Origin: Latrodectus hesperus
Taxonomy: Eukaryota > Arthropoda > Arachnida > Araneae > Theridiidae
Assembly (NCBI GenBank): GCA_037975125.1
Contig: CM075851.1
Coordinates: 121,969,964-122,033,963, forward strand
DNA: 64,000 bases
Direction: 5' to 3'
Shown here: one piece after another, positions 49,300 to 62,504 of the stretch
Layout: the number at the start of each line of letters is the position of its first letter
Position numbering within the stretch: the stretch's first letter is position 1
Position numbers and translations under genes: made by a program
The notes under the pieces: model-generated
Databases searched by the model: none
The model's input: only the letters and a program-made list of their open reading frames with translations
What the model was told of the DNA's origin: nothing

Positions 49300-51694
49300 G
49301 AAACATTGGGTTTGGAGTTGATAGTACAAAATTTTGATAAAAGCAGAGGTGCCCAATGACATACAAACCCAACTTTAAGAAGAAGATTTATGCGTTCAGT
49401 TATAAAGAACTGATTCAAAATCAACACAATATACATAAAATTAAATAAGATTACATATGTTTTCAATCTCACTTTCAAATTAGTTTTTGAAAAATTGTTA
49501 ATTTAAAAATAGTAGTCAGCTTATAAATTTGAAGAGATGATCTCTTTACTGATTTAATTCTGAAGAAATGTCTGATAAGATGTAAAATGAATTTTAATTA
49601 TTTGGTTTGTTCACCATTTGTAAGGAACTACTGTTTAAAATTGATTCCAAACTATAACAAGCACTCAAATTAGGATAAGAATTCAAACCAATTTTTTAAA
49701 TGTAGTCTAAAATGTTAAGCAGCTAGTATGACATATTTAGATGTAAAAATGGTCACACATTACTCTCAAGCAGATGCTTAAATTTAATAATTTTGAAATC
49801 ATATCTAATTAAAAAATTTTGCAATTTAAGATTTATGTTTTAAAGTATAATGGAGGGAATATAAAGATTCTCCATTACTATTCTAATGTTGTGCATCAAA
49901 AATTTGAATTCAAAATCTTTGAAAAATGGAAATTTGTACTCAAGAAGCAAATTTGGTACAAATTAATAAAAAGATAAATTAGTATACAAACTAAAAAATA
50001 CAAAAAATTGTGTAATAATAAAACACCAAAAGCATTACTTTCATATTGGTTTGAGCAAAAATTGTTTGCATTCTTGACTAACGACTTTACATTCCAACAA
50101 GATTAAGATTATCAAAAAATTACAAATCTTACCTCTTTCAGATTCAAATATTGAATAGATACTAATAACATAAAAAAAAACATTACACCCAATTCATTTT
50201 AAAAGATAAATTTGATATGGAACATGAATGAAAGGAGATTTTTTTACTTAATTGATAAGGGATGCTTATTGATATAATGATGTTTTAGATATAAAAAAAC
50301 TGAAACTGTAGGATATAGAACTCACAGAAAATTTTAAAAGGCACAAAATTTGTCCAAAAATTCAGTCAAATAACTGAAATTAGTGATAAAGTAGTGAAAA
50401 ATATTACCTTCTGGTGCAGGTTTAATCTCTTCCAATTTTCTTGCAAACCAAATTACAAAATTTGGTTAATTATGAGAGGATTTTATACACCAAGATTCCA
50501 AATATTTCCCTCCATTTTCTTATCACAGCAGCTCTTTATGAGAAAATGCTAAAAAATTATTTCAGGTAGTTTACTAAAATATATATTAAAAGATGTAAAA
50601 TAAATAGCAATAAAATTATACACTTACTTGTACCAAATCAATAACATAAATATCATGGTTTTAAATAATAATTCAACTTAACCACAAGGTTTTAAATACA
50701 GTGCTACAAGGCCAGGAATAGCTAAGCAATAGAGCAAAATTGATAAATAACATTTATCCTTATAATTTGTTTTTAATTAATTGTGCAGTGTCACTGGCTT
50801 TCAAAGCAGGTTCTTACATAGTATTGACTATCCGTAATAAAATAGAGGTGTCAAAAAGTAAATGCAATAATATGCATACGATTTTCTACAGACGAAACTT
50901 ATAAACATTAAATATTATTTATAAGATTTATAAATAATATTTAAGCACAATTAACAATGCTTAATTGAATTGAAACATTTTTAATTAACATTGATTAGAT
51001 TTAAATTTTGCTTATAAGACAATATTGGAAATACTTATTTTTTATGCAATAGAAGCTAAGTATTAGTATAGGATATGCTTTATTATATCTCATACATAAT
51101 AAAGATTGTCATAACAAATAATTTTGTACATCATAATTTAGGTTTATAAAATATTGCAGAATATAACATATGCCACATAAATATTATAAATAAAATATTT
51201 ACTAAAGTATAACTATTCATAAATAGTTTTCACCTCAATATTCTAGCTTTTAATTTTATGTGTGGAGAACTAGAGAAAAAGTATATCAGATTTTTACATT
51301 CAATTTAGCAAGTTAATTTTTGATAAATATATTTCAAGTATTGGGAATCCTGATATTCAAGTAATTTAGTAGCTTCCTTTTTAATTAAAGTTTACTTTAT
51401 GCAACTTATATACAACTTTTATGAGAAAACTTGATTATTTTCATTAGTAAGAATGATTTATTATTACAAAAAATGAAGAAAGAATTATTTATATATTATT
51501 ATTAATATATCATCATTTGTAATAAAATTACAGAATATTATTACAAGTGATGATAACAAAGATGATTATTACAAAAAAGGATTGAAAATCATTAATGATT
51601 AAGCAAAGAAAGCTTTTGCTATAAAGATAGTTAAAATTGTTATTACACAATTTATTTAATTGGAATCAGAACCAAATTGTGATAAAAATGATAT
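49300..51694. other. AT-rich DNA
   Basis: No supported gene. A short minus-strand exon-like piece lies at about 50408-50440. Nothing else recognised. Confidence 0.45.
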
Positions 51695-51935
51695 TGATGG
51701 GGCATATACTGTGGCGTAGTGGTAGGACATAGCTTTTCAGCTATTGAAAAATGTGTGTGTGTGAGATAAATGTTGCTCTCCTGCAAGGATGTCTGTTTGG
51801 GTGAGTGATTCAGAGTTTTCCAAGTTTCTTTCTTTGCAACACATGAATATGGTTCAATATCTATAAAGTTTTCCTGAAAAGTAATTTATGAGGTGAATGT
51901 TAAAATACCTTGCAACCTCAGCATGTCCATTATAT
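51695..51935 (+). repeat. Degraded tRNA-derived SINE
   Basis: A tRNA-like A box (TGTGGCGTAGTGGTAGGAC) is followed by a SINE-type body: 'GTGAGTGATTCAGAG', 'TTTCTTTCTTTGCAACAC', 'ACCTTGCAACCTCAGCATG'. No B box is preserved and no target duplication seen. Confidence 0.45.
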
Positions 51936-52345
51936 AGTATCAGAGTTATATTGATGGATTTTAACATCACTCTTCTTAATATCTTAATCTATAGTAAAAT
52001 GAATGAAATTTAATTGGTTTTTAATGAATTCTTCAAATAGGAAAGCAATGACTTTTATAAAAAATTAAAACTCTCAAATTATCTGCAATAGTTTTTGTTT
52101 CTTTAGAAAAAAATATCAATTGAGTTTTAGTTTAATTTGAAAAGCCAGTTATCCACAATATATAAGAACAATTGAATTTTTTAAAGGAGAAATGTTTTGC
52201 ACTGAATTTAATCATTTAAAGTTTATTACAGATTGCAATAATAATTATGTATATATGTACACAGAAAAAGCTGGAGACAAAATAAAATATTAGAATACTA
52301 GAAAAGGCTAAAAATATAAATACTAGAAAAGGCTAAAACTAAAAA
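51936..52345. other. AT-rich DNA with short tandem duplication
   Basis: ATACTAGAAAAGGCTAAAA occurs twice at about 52294-52340, immediately left of the mariner-type element. Nothing else recognised. Confidence 0.5.
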
Positions 52346-52350
52346 TATAA

Positions 52351-52945
52351 ATGCGGCGCACAGCAGACGGATGGATATCAAAAGTCAATAAAATACAAAA
52401 TATCAAACAACAACAATGTTCTTAATTTTGTTCATATATACTGACAAGGGAAATCAGAGTTTAGATAGTTTTAAATAAAATATTGCCCAAATGGCTGCCC
52501 TCACACTCCCCACATTGCATAAGCCTTTTCCTTAAATTTTCATGGACTCTTTCCAGCATTTCTACAGGAACCTGTTGGATGTTGGCCTGAATGTTGCCTA
52601 TAAGGAATTCCAGGGTCCTAGGATGGTCGTTGTAGACGAGGGATTTTAGGAAGCCCCACAAGAAAAAGTCACAGGGGGCCAAATCTGGAGACCGCGTGGG
52701 GCAATGCGGAATTCCGAACAGAAAGTGCGCTGCGCACGGACAATTGAACGGCCATTTGAAAAATATGCTACCACGCAAAACACACGCTGCACTACTGACC
52801 ATTCCATCTTGTGAACTGACCTTGATATGGAGACAAATTTCCGATAATGCTCTTTTAAACCACGACTCCTTCGAGCAGCGCCAACGGTTAGGAAGCGAGC
52901 AATGGTCTTTTCAAATCCATCCGTCTGCTGCGCGCCACCCTGCAT
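52351..52945 (-). mobile_element. Internally deleted mariner-type element with DUF4817-like N-terminus
   Basis: The ends are inverted repeats: ATGCGGCGCACAGCAGACGG at 52351 and the reverse complement of CCGTCTGCTGCGCGCCACCC near 52944. They continue through TGGAT...AAAAG for about 34-38 bases with a small indel. The interior carries the two ends of one transposase gene on the minus strand with the middle missing. About 595 bp, non-autonomous. Confidence 0.8.
52461..52830 (-). pseudogene. Transposase remnant: HTH start joined to DDE C-terminus
   Basis: The minus strand first reads 'MEWSVVQRVFCVVAYFSNGR' then 'SIVRAQRTFCSEF', the pattern of the DUF4817 helix-turn-helix domain common in arthropod transposases. 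It then jumps, in another frame, to the C-terminal part: 'TRSPDLAPCDFFLWGFLKSL', 'VEMLERVHENLRKRLMQC', ending 'GSHLGNIL'. The central DDE core, including the first two Asp residues, is deleted. Confidence 0.82.
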
Positions 52946-53908
52946 TAGCTAGCAAAAAGAGATAAAATAAAGAATTGCATTATTTAAAGGGAACTCTTTT
53001 TTAAATGTTTGATTCTTTTGAAGCTTATCTTTTTAGGTTTTGAACCAAAGAGCTTTAAAATTATCATTCTATTCTATAAGTGGTTCTGAGAAAGGAGATT
53101 TTGTCTCAATCGACTTTCATAAATGGTAAAGTGGCAATTTATATACATTTATTTTATGTTTGTATAAATTTACAGCAATACACTAATCTCAATGCAGTTA
53201 TCATTAGTTACATCTTTACTTTTCTCATTACCCACATAAAATCTCAATGTTTTATAAATCACATAAAAATTTTATTTTAAAAAAGTCATGGTTTTCATGG
53301 GTATCATATACGTAAACATTATCAAATAAACTTTTGGCTATATTCAGAATACTTATAAAAATATAAGACATCAAAATATGAAACAGTATAAAGAAGAAAG
53401 TTCTGAGAAACTTTTTTTTTCAAATCAAAAATTGGACAATTTTGTAATTTTACAGACTTAGTCAAATACTCATCATCTGATGCTTACACTGATACCCATA
53501 TTTAAGCATTTGTATATTAAGTTATTGATATAAACTGATCTGTAAATAAAGTGAAAATCAGAAATTTTAACATTTTTCTTTAATACAGTAGTGTAAAAGA
53601 GGGTGTGTAGAACTGACTGGCCATCAAAATAAAGATTCAAATTTCAAGCTTTAGATGTTTGATAAGATAGGCAGCAAGACATGAGCATAAGATTTTTCTG
53701 AAAGTTTGACCTGAAATTTGATATTAGACAGAGTGATTGGGAGAAACATTTTTATATTTAATTATATTTATTTTTATATTAATTTTTACTCAATTTTATT
53801 TTGATAATCTGAACACTTTCAGAAGTCTCTCAATGGATATTTGAATAAAGGATTTAAAATTTTTTATAGAAAAGCACTTTTAAAAATAGAAATTTTGATA
53901 AAATGTTT
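52946..53908. other. AT-rich DNA
   Basis: No supported gene; the open stretch at 53080-53280 is unrecognised. Confidence 0.5.
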
Positions 53909-53921
53909 GAGTTCAAATAAT

Positions 53922-54138
53922 TTTTTTTTTTTTATCCTACGCCCGACCTTGGTTTTTCAACCATCAGTCTCTGTCGGGCAGCCCAATACAATCTTGAGGT
54001 GAATGAAAAGTCATCTTCCGCAGAATTTCTATCTGCGACGTCCGAAAGTCCAGGGCAAGTGAAAAGGTGGTCACCAGTCATATCCTCTAGTCCGCAAAAA
54101 GGGCAGATTGGAGAGTCCCTCAAACCCAAACGGTGAAG
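53922..54138 (-). mobile_element. 5'-truncated non-LTR retrotransposon tail
   Basis: Minus-strand 3' end with a run of about 13 A residues, flanked by a perfect 13-base duplication GAGTTCAAATAAT (53909-53921 and 54139-54151), the hallmark of target-primed reverse transcription. Its only coding content is the final 65 or so codons: 'LRDSPICPFCGLEDMTGDHL' and 'FTCPGLSDVADRNSAED', a zinc-knuckle-like C-terminus (CPFC...H...C) seen at the end of RNase-H-bearing elements. It is intact as far as it goes, so the insertion is probably recent. Confidence 0.9.
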
Positions 54139-54151
54139 GAGTTCAAATAAT

Positions 54152-55569
54152 ATAATAGCTTTATTATAATTCTTGTCTCCAGGACATATAAATGATCTTT
54201 AATGATAGGAGCACTAAATTAAGACTTCCTTTACAGATTTGATGAAATTTTAATAAACAAATGAAACTTATCTGATTATATATTTATTTTCAATAAATAT
54301 TTTTTCTAATAGATGTAAAACAGATAATAAAATTTCCAGCTTTCCAGAATTTCCAAAATAAAATTTCTGAAATATAAAGTGTTTTATTAAAAAACAACAA
54401 TGATTTAAACATAGAAGTTTTTGATTTACGGCATTTAGTAATATAAATACATATCTGTTTTAATAACTATATTTATTGTATATTAGTCTTTTGCAATTTC
54501 TACTGAGTTTACTACTTTACATAGTTATATAAAAAATTAAGTAAAATGATAATCATAGTTGGAAAAACCTGAATATTAAGAAAACAAATTGCAATTATTG
54601 AACACACAAGTGATTATACATTCAAAAGGTTATGAAATGGCACCGATATTGTTAGGCAATTTTGGTTTATATCGTAAAACCAAAATTGCTTTACCACTAT
54701 TTTATTTTCCATTGTAGTGAAAAACTAATATGCAAAATAATTCATCTTACAAATTTCTTTTGTTTGTCAATTTCATAAGAGGCTGATTTTAGAGATTTTT
54801 ATTTACCAAAGTAGTCATACACTTCAGGCTGAGAAAAACTATTTGAGAGACTGTTCATTTTAAGAAGTTCTTTTCACAAGAATTGGACAAACAATTATTA
54901 AAAATGCATTCCCTCAATAAATTCAACAAGTAATAACATTTTAGTGACTATGTTCCCGTTTTCCTTAATCCCCAGTCAAATTATTTTTACTTTGTTGGAA
55001 TTTATTCAGAATAATTTTAAAATAATTGTTATACTGCATTGGTTTGACTGTAAAAACTTGGGAATCCCATGATTCATTAATTTTATATCAGAGAGACGTG
55101 AATGAGAGAACTATAATGATATAATATTGTCTCACTTCTATAAATATATCTTGAGTACATGTGTGTGAATTAAAATGCATTTATATACTTCCGTTATTCC
55201 TCAGACAAATACCAATTTTCTGATTGGTTGAAAAGAAAGATTTTAAATTTTATCAACAATTCTTAACTATTAGTTTCGTATTCCCCCCAAAAAAATTTGG
55301 CTAAGTTGGTAGTTTGACGGATCTGATACTTTTAGCTGCTCTGTCTTTATGTTATGGCCACGTGATTTCTTTATATAAATAAACAAATTAAATATAGTTA
55401 AAGTTAAAGTAGTTTCTTGTTATAAAATCTATGAATTTACAAACGTTTTTTTTAAAACGTCTTTTTTAGTTTGTGAAAGCTTTCTACAAAAAAATAAAAC
55501 ACTGAGAAAACGGAGATAAATATACTTTCAGAGATTATTTTTTTCAATTAGTGTTTCAATAATTTACCC
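54152..55569. other. Intergenic DNA left of the plus-strand gene
   Basis: Contains a 13-bp perfect hairpin (54656-54668 with 54677-54689, GCAATTTTGGTTT). No supported gene. Confidence 0.5.
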
Positions 55570-55794
55570 GAAGAATATATATCATTTCCGGTTGATTAAC
55601 TCCATGTGTTGATTTGATTGACAGCGATTGCCAAGTCAAGCACATGCGCAATCTATTGATCATTTCATGAACCAAGGCGCGTCTGCGTGAAGATGATCCA
55701 GCTGAATGAAGTGGGACTTTTAACTTTAATAAATAGGAAATGTGTGCTTTTGTTTGTCAACTAATTTAAAAATTTACTCTTTTCGGCTCTTGCT
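55570..55794 (+). promoter_or_regulatory. Probable promoter and 5' UTR of the plus-strand gene
   Basis: A locally GC-richer stretch with ACATGCGCAAT (similar to an NRF1 half site) and AAGGCGCGTCTGCGTG precedes the first ATG. The diverged copy near 25.75 kb preserves the part from about 55675 on, which suggests it is a functional unit. The transcription start is not placed. Confidence 0.4.
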
Positions 55795-56765
55795 ATGGGT
55801 GACAAGTCAAGGTAAGCTGTGTATCATTTTAGTATTTAAACTTAAATATATTCTTTGTGCATTCTAGAAGAAAATAAAACTGAAAGTAAAAGTTTTACTA
55901 ATGAAAAGAAAGATATATTGATTGTTTATGAAACTTTTAAAATTAAGTCAATTTTAACATACAGCACAGTCTCCTTAAGTAATTAATATTATTTTTAAAT
56001 AATGTATTTTATTTATTTCTTTAAATATGAAAATTAGTTGTGTCTACTTCTGAATGTAGTGAAAACCTATATATTAATTAAAAACCTATGTAATAAATAA
56101 AAATATTGTGTGTGTGTGTGTGATAATATATAAATTAGTAATTAATAATAAATAAATTTAAGAAAAACAGAAAAATGTTTGTTAATATAGGCAAATAAAT
56201 TTGAATTATATTTTAAACCATCATAATCTTTATAAATATAATAAAATATCTAAATTTTAGCAATCATATACTTTATTAAAGTACTCTATTGCTTATTAAA
56301 TATTGATTTATATTCTTTAAAGTGTAACATTTCCACTTTATTCGCTAATAAATCAGTCAACTCATTTATATTATAAGAGTGGTTTCATTACAGAAATTTA
56401 AATATAATGATTATTAATTATTTTAAGCATCTCTCTTATTTAAAAAAATCTTAAATAGTAATTTCTATGAATAATTATCCTAGTACCAAATTTGGATTTT
56501 TGTTTTTATACTTATTTAGCAACTATTTAATAAACAAAAGTTTTGCTTTAGTGATATAACGCTATGATGCAATGATAAAATAAGTATTAATTCTTAAAGC
56601 TTTTATTTTTCAGAAGACTGTTCCTATCTGATATTTCTCCTGCCTCACCAAGTGCCCCTCCTATAGATTTATATGATGATTCATCAGAAGTAAATTACAT
56701 CTCTAAGCTAGAAGCTAATGGAATATCAATATCCAAATTTAATGATCATCCACATCAAACTTCCG
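55795..56765 (+). CDS. Unrecognised gene, candidate first two exons (isoform start 1)
   Basis: Exon 1 (55795-55811) is ATG GGT GAC AAG TCA AG|GTAAGC. Exon 2 (56614-56765) follows the acceptor TTATTTTTCAG and ends TCC G|GTAAGA in phase 1. The joined start is 'MGDKSRRLFLSDISPASPSA' then 'PPIDLYDDSSEVNYISKLEA' and 'NGISISKFNDHPHQTS'. It is hydrophilic, Ser/Pro/Asp-rich, with no signal peptide or membrane segment, so it looks like a disordered cytosolic N-terminus. The phase continuity and clean splice sites support it; I do not recognise the family. The continuation is presumably right of the window. Confidence 0.6.
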
Positions 56766-59700
56766 GTAAGAATTTTTTTATCACTTAAAACATATTGTAT
56801 GAATTCTAATTTTCCAAGATATTTGTTTGATAAAGAGTCACTGTATTTGTATATTATATTAATCAAGTTTATTGATTTTGCTATAGAAATATAGTTCTTG
56901 TATACTTCTAAAAAATAAATCTGTAGCTACAAAATCCGAATTTTTAATATTATATAATTTTATTCAAATAATATTTGATTTTAAGTAAGAAAATTTAATT
57001 ATAAACTATTTTTCTATTTATAAATATAATTAGTCTTTCTGATTATTTTATATGATATTGCAAATATGGCTAATTTATTTTATCTGTTGATTGTATAATT
57101 AAAGTAGAATTTCAATTTTATGGATAGGTTAAATTTAATATTTGTTAAAATAAATTGCACCTGTCAATAATACTGTAGGATAATGGAAATTTTATATTTT
57201 TATGTTTAATTTTCTAACCAATTGCTACTATTTGAAGGACTGGATTTGTTTTTCATTCAATCATTGTGTAATTTGTAAAATACAAAGAAGTTTGCTTTTA
57301 AGCATGATCCACGTATAATACATTGTAAGTTTTTTTGATGTTTTTAGCAACTATTATCATAGTATATATGATATGGCCTGTTGTTGATTTTAAAATTAAT
57401 ATAATTTTATATCAATTCTACTCAACTCTAGTTTTGTAAGCATAAATACATTGAATATGGTAGGGTGATTTTTTTTTTACAAAGCAATATTGAAAATTTC
57501 TAAAACAAAGTGATTAATTTTATTTTGAATTAAAGACAATTAATATACCATGTGTCATATATTCATAAAATATTAGTATTATGATTTAAATGATTATCAA
57601 AAAGTAATCATTATCTTCAAATTATAAGTTTATTTAAATCTTAAAAATATAAAAGTTTTTATCTTACAACTTGTGTATAGCTTCATAAGTTATTACATTT
57701 TTCTACACTAAATGAAATAGTTGCAGGCTGAATTGCAGATTATTTAACTGTGTCTCCATTATATATAAATGGGAATCTTGCAGTAAATATGTCATTAACT
57801 TCTATACCTAAATAAATAAATGAGGATATTGTTAGTAACATATATACATAAATAACTAAATGAAGATATTGTTAGTAACATATATTGCAAAATATTAAAC
57901 TAATCAACTAACATATTTTTTAATACTTGAGCAAAATTAACGTTTTTCATAATTATTGTATTAAGTCAATAATAATATACAGATAGTGTGTGCAAATAAA
58001 ATGAAAAATATTTGGACATTTCTTTACATTATTAATGCAATCTGAATACTTTGAGATAAATGTAAGTATATTTTTGTAGTTGTTAACGATTCAATTTAAC
58101 TGGGATGAAAAATATTAATGATTAAATCTGCATTTGATTATATTCTAAAAAAATACTTTTGCTTACAAAATGCAAAATGTTCTTTTTATATCTGATTTAT
58201 TTCTTTTAATTTTTCATACCCAATAAAATCATTTTTATTCTTCAATATGGGCAGTATGATTAGTTTCATAATAGATTTCTTTATGAACTGTTATTATATT
58301 TTGTATATATTCTGTGTTAATGTGTAAAGTAAAATCTGTTGATTTGTTTTCTTTAATATATTTTATTAAAAAGCAAATCTCTCATAATAGTTTTAAATAA
58401 GATAAAAACTAAATGCGTGTATTATTCACTTTCATGTTTTGCATACATAAATTGGGCATATGAATGATTATTATTTAATTTATATTAAAATGCTTAATAT
58501 ATATTAATAAATGATAAAAACATCAATTGGAAGGCTGTACAATTCAGATTTAGTATGCCAGCCATGCATAAGTGCTTTGAGCTGCTATCGAACAACAAAG
58601 TTTCTCTACATTTTTTACCAGACTGAGCATACACATTTAGCAAAATTTTTAAGTTTTGCTGCTTGTCCAAGTTTGAAACAGTATTGTACTTTTTTTCTTA
58701 CTGAAACTATCAACCTTCAAGGATTTTTTAAGGAACCGAAAACGAATATCACTGGGTGAGATTTCAAGACTAAGGCAGGTGCTCGAACCTTTTTTGTTTC
58801 AGCATTTGTAACTTCTGTATTGTAATCAGCAATGTATGTGAATAACCTACCTTATCGACTTGCTTTTTTACATGAGTCATGAACTGAATTTTGAGCACTA
58901 TTTCCTAACAATGGTTTTTGACAGCTATTCTCCTTGCATAATAATGAATTTTCCAATCAATGTTTATTAGTTTTTATCCTTCGAGATCCTAAAAAAGATA
59001 AACTGTATGTTAGTTCCGTTTGGAGGCATTGGTAATAATGCCACTATTGTTAATGCTTTAACTATATTGCCAAATATAGATAGCTGTTATAGCTTCAAAA
59101 TTTTTCTATGACCATGATTATCATAGACCAATTAATACACTAATGTTAAATGGACATTTTTAAACTTGTTAATTTTCAGAGATATTCAGTTACTTTTAAT
59201 TTTATTTTAAAGAAACAGAAATGTATTCCAAAATAAATTTTTCTAGAGACCTGCAAATCAGTTTCTTTTACCTTGATTTCTATGCTAACTAATTACTCTT
59301 TCAAAATTGCAGAGTTCATTTAAAATATTTTTTCTAGAACAATTCATAAGCAGTAGATGATATATCTTATTTATGTAAGTAGTAGATATGTATATAATGT
59401 ACATATTATATATAATGTATCTTATTACATATCTCTATGTAATGTATCACATTTTTAATTAAAAGATAAAATTAATATTTTCCAAGCAATTAAATGTTTC
59501 TTTTAATTTAAAGTATTTTTGTAATAGTGAATCATTTAAGTAAATTAAAATCGTGAATTATGTATTTGTGTAAATGGATGGACAGTTGGGTTACTTAAAC
59601 ACCTTTTTTATGAGAAGTTTTGCTAAAAGAAATCATTGATTTGAATATATCATAACATTTACAATTATCTAAAACAATTAGTTTGATCACACTGCTATAA

Positions 59701-61449
59701 ACTGGTCAAAAATTTTTTTTTAATATAATTCTTTAGGATAGTTATATAAATTAATAAGACAATCTGAATTTTGAGGGCAATAGGTTTTTTACATTATATT
59801 TAATTTGCGTTTTAAAATTATATATATTTTTGATTTTCCTTTTATATTTTATAATTGGAATTTAATATAATATATATACACTGATTTTTGTTTTTTAAAG
59901 TTTTAATATTGCTTGGGATTCCAAAAAAAGTAAATAAATAAAATAATATAAATAAAATAAAAAAATAAGAATAAATAAATAAAATTAAAAAAAATTAAAT
60001 ATCTGCTTCAAAACTTTATCTTGGTGCAGAATGTCCATTTTTGGACCTTGCGCTATAAAACCCAACCAGCCAACCAATCATCTGCTTAATGTTACTCCTT
60101 GCTTATGAATTTATTATTAAGAAAAAATACTTGTGTATTCTTCTCTGTTGTCTTGTTTCTAATGGAATAAACTTAATATTATTTTTTTAAACATAAATTT
60201 AATCAACAAAATAGGTGGGGCTGTTCCTCTAACAAAAATAAAATAAAATTTGATCCAAATATGTATCATGTATTTTGAATCAATATCTCCGAAATTGAAC
60301 AAATTTATGTAAATCTGTTGTAGATGAACTGTCATCTAGCACTTTTACGTTCATTTTTTCCGATTAATTTCTTTTGTAATTTTTATTTTAAATGCAATTG
60401 CGAGTATATTACTTTGTACTGTGTTTTAAATTGCTTGCAGTAAATAATTGAACGCACATTGAATATACTTATTGATGTAAAACTGAACTGTGGGAACCAA
60501 ATGATTGCTGCATTTGGTTCAGCAGTTCCAGAGTTTGAATCCCACCTTGGGTATGAATGTTTGTGGTGGTTTGGAATCCATTTTAAATCATAGGTCCCGG
60601 TCTGATTACCCCATGTGAAGAAAAAATGATTGTTGAGTGACAAACCAATAAGTATATTGATGTATTGTTATTTGTAAATTCTATTCTGATATTAAAATTA
60701 AATTTCGATTTTTCTTTTATCATTTAATTCTTAAGGAAAAGGACAATCTATTTAAAATATGGCAATTATTTCAAGAAAAGTGTCTGTTATTTCAGTTGCT
60801 CCCAAAAGCAAACAATTTGCTAAATAAATGCTTATTATTATCATCAATTCCAATTTTTTTTTCTTTTAAAAAAATATTAAAATTTTTCTATTTCCTCATC
60901 TTTTAGTTGAAAAAAAAATGTTTTTTGTAACTAAAGTTTATTTAGTTATGCTGAATATATAGAATATCCTCATTATTTCTAAGTTTGATTTCTTAACTGA
61001 TCTACTAGTTCTCATTTTATGGGAGTTACAGTTCACAAAATTTCAATAACGAATGTCTATTTCATTTGCTGTTTCATAATTGGATGTAACCAGTCGCTTT
61101 TGTTATCGTGAACAAAAATATAATAAAGCATAGAAAATAGGTTAATTTATATTAATTTGATGGCTGTTTTAAAAGCCCGTAACATTTCTCTCGTGAACTG
61201 AACTACGTCCTCTGTTAATTTAATTTGCGTTCAATGAAGCAATTAGAGTCAATAAAACAGGGAATAAAACGAAATCATCATTGCACAACACTGAATAACC
61301 ATTCATTTCAACCGGCAGACGATGCAATTAATTAATGCATGAAATAAAAAGGGAAAGCATTTTCTACCCTTGCAGACACACGGCGTCGATGTTAAATTGA
61401 TAACTTCCCTGAAGATTCCTGTATTGACGATTATGAATAACTCAATGAA
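56766..61449 (+). other. Long intron with a SINE
   Basis: Contains a tandem duplication of about 37 bases (57806-57881, unit AAGATATTGTTAGTAACATA), a GT microsatellite just before it in the preceding intron (56107-56122), and a family A SINE at 60500-60652. The open stretch at 58511-58759 ('CRTTKFLYIFYQTEHTHLAK') is unrecognised and has no clear splice sites. Confidence 0.5.
60500..60652 (+). repeat. SINE family A copy
   Basis: 'CATTTGGTTCAGCAGTTCC', B box GAGTTTGAATCCCACC, 'TTGGGTATGAATGTTTGTGG', 'TCATAGGTCCCGGTCTGATT' and 'TTGTTGAGTGACAAACC'. A TATTGATGT-like repeat on both sides (about 60470 and 60656) may be the target duplication. The A box half is partly lost. Confidence 0.82.
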
Positions 61450-61507
61450 ATGTTGGAAATTATCGATTGTGAAACTAAAACAGCCGAGAATCATATGGAA
61501 ATTGAAG
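61450..61507 (+). CDS. Candidate alternative first exon (isoform start 2)
   Basis: ATG at 61450 opens 'MLEIIDCETKTAENHMEIE' and ends GAA G|GTAAGG in phase 1, the same phase and junction as 56765 and 63220. The preceding 300 bases are less AT-rich than the surroundings. Another reading is possible: a strong acceptor TTTCTACCCTTGCAG ends at about 61373, and a different frame is open from there to the same donor in phase 0. Confidence 0.4.
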
Positions 61508-61564
61508 GTAAGGTAACTTACAAAATAAATTACGTTTTTTAGCACTTGAAGAATTATTTTCAAT

Positions 61565-61610
61565 TTTTTTATGTATTAGATTAATTCTTTTTAATCTAAT
61601 ACATAAAAAA
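61565..61610. repeat. Perfect 20-bp hairpin
   Basis: TTTTTTATGTATTAGATTAA (61565-61584) is exactly reverse complementary to 61591-61610, with the loop TTCTTT. An A-rich stretch follows. Confidence 0.95.
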
Positions 61611-62504
61611 TAAAAAAAAAAATAAAAAAGCCTTTTTCTTTAATTACAGTACGCTATGCATTTATGTTTGAAATCAGGTTAGTTTACCTCATAAATGATG
61701 AAATATTTTTGAATTTTCATTTATATGAATAAAAATATTTTTTATTTATTTTTGGATTGTGTTGTTAATGGAAAAACATTGAAAATAATCTTTATTAAGA
61801 GCTTATACAAAACCATTTATAAAATTAAATTTAAAAAAAGAATAGAAAATATTTTTTCTAATTTGTATAGAAAATATTTCATAAAAATTCCTGTTATTTC
61901 AATTTACGAAAACAAATAATTTTGTAAAAAAACTATTTTCTCATTTTTGTGAGAAGAATGCATTTAAAATTTTGTTCCGATTATTTTAATCTGCATCTTT
62001 TAAACTTGAAGAAAAGGAGTGCAACGATAAAATATTTTCTTTTATTTTTCTCTTTACTTGGAATTTTTTTAGTCATGTTTATTAATATGTGTTATAATAT
62101 CAGCTAAAACGATATTTCCCAATAAATGTGTGCTATTTAAAGTTTTTTAAATAATAAAATGCAAAAAAAAAGAACATAAAAGTTTGGTAGTGTATTTTCA
62201 TTTCAAACATCTCAAACAATACACGAATAGTTTGACGAAAAATGTTAATATTTATACATTCTAAACCAGATGAGCGTTTAAGTTGAATGATGACAGGAAT
62301 TTTCTTCAGTTTTTTACCCTTCACTATATTTTTTCCTTGAAAGTTTTCTAAGTTCCAGAATAATTGTTTTTCTTGTACCTATTCTTTTTTTTCTCGCAGA
62401 GGGTTTTTACTTTTTTGTATGCATGTTTTTAATTTTCCCCTCCTCCGACATATTCTAAATATATAGCGGCGAATCCTTACCACTCATTCATTCTCAACCA
62501 CCAG

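Noticed and set aside
58511..58759. Plus-strand 82-codon frame in the long intron
   Set aside because: No acceptor or donor that would place it in the candidate transcript and no known motif; noted only as an open stretch.
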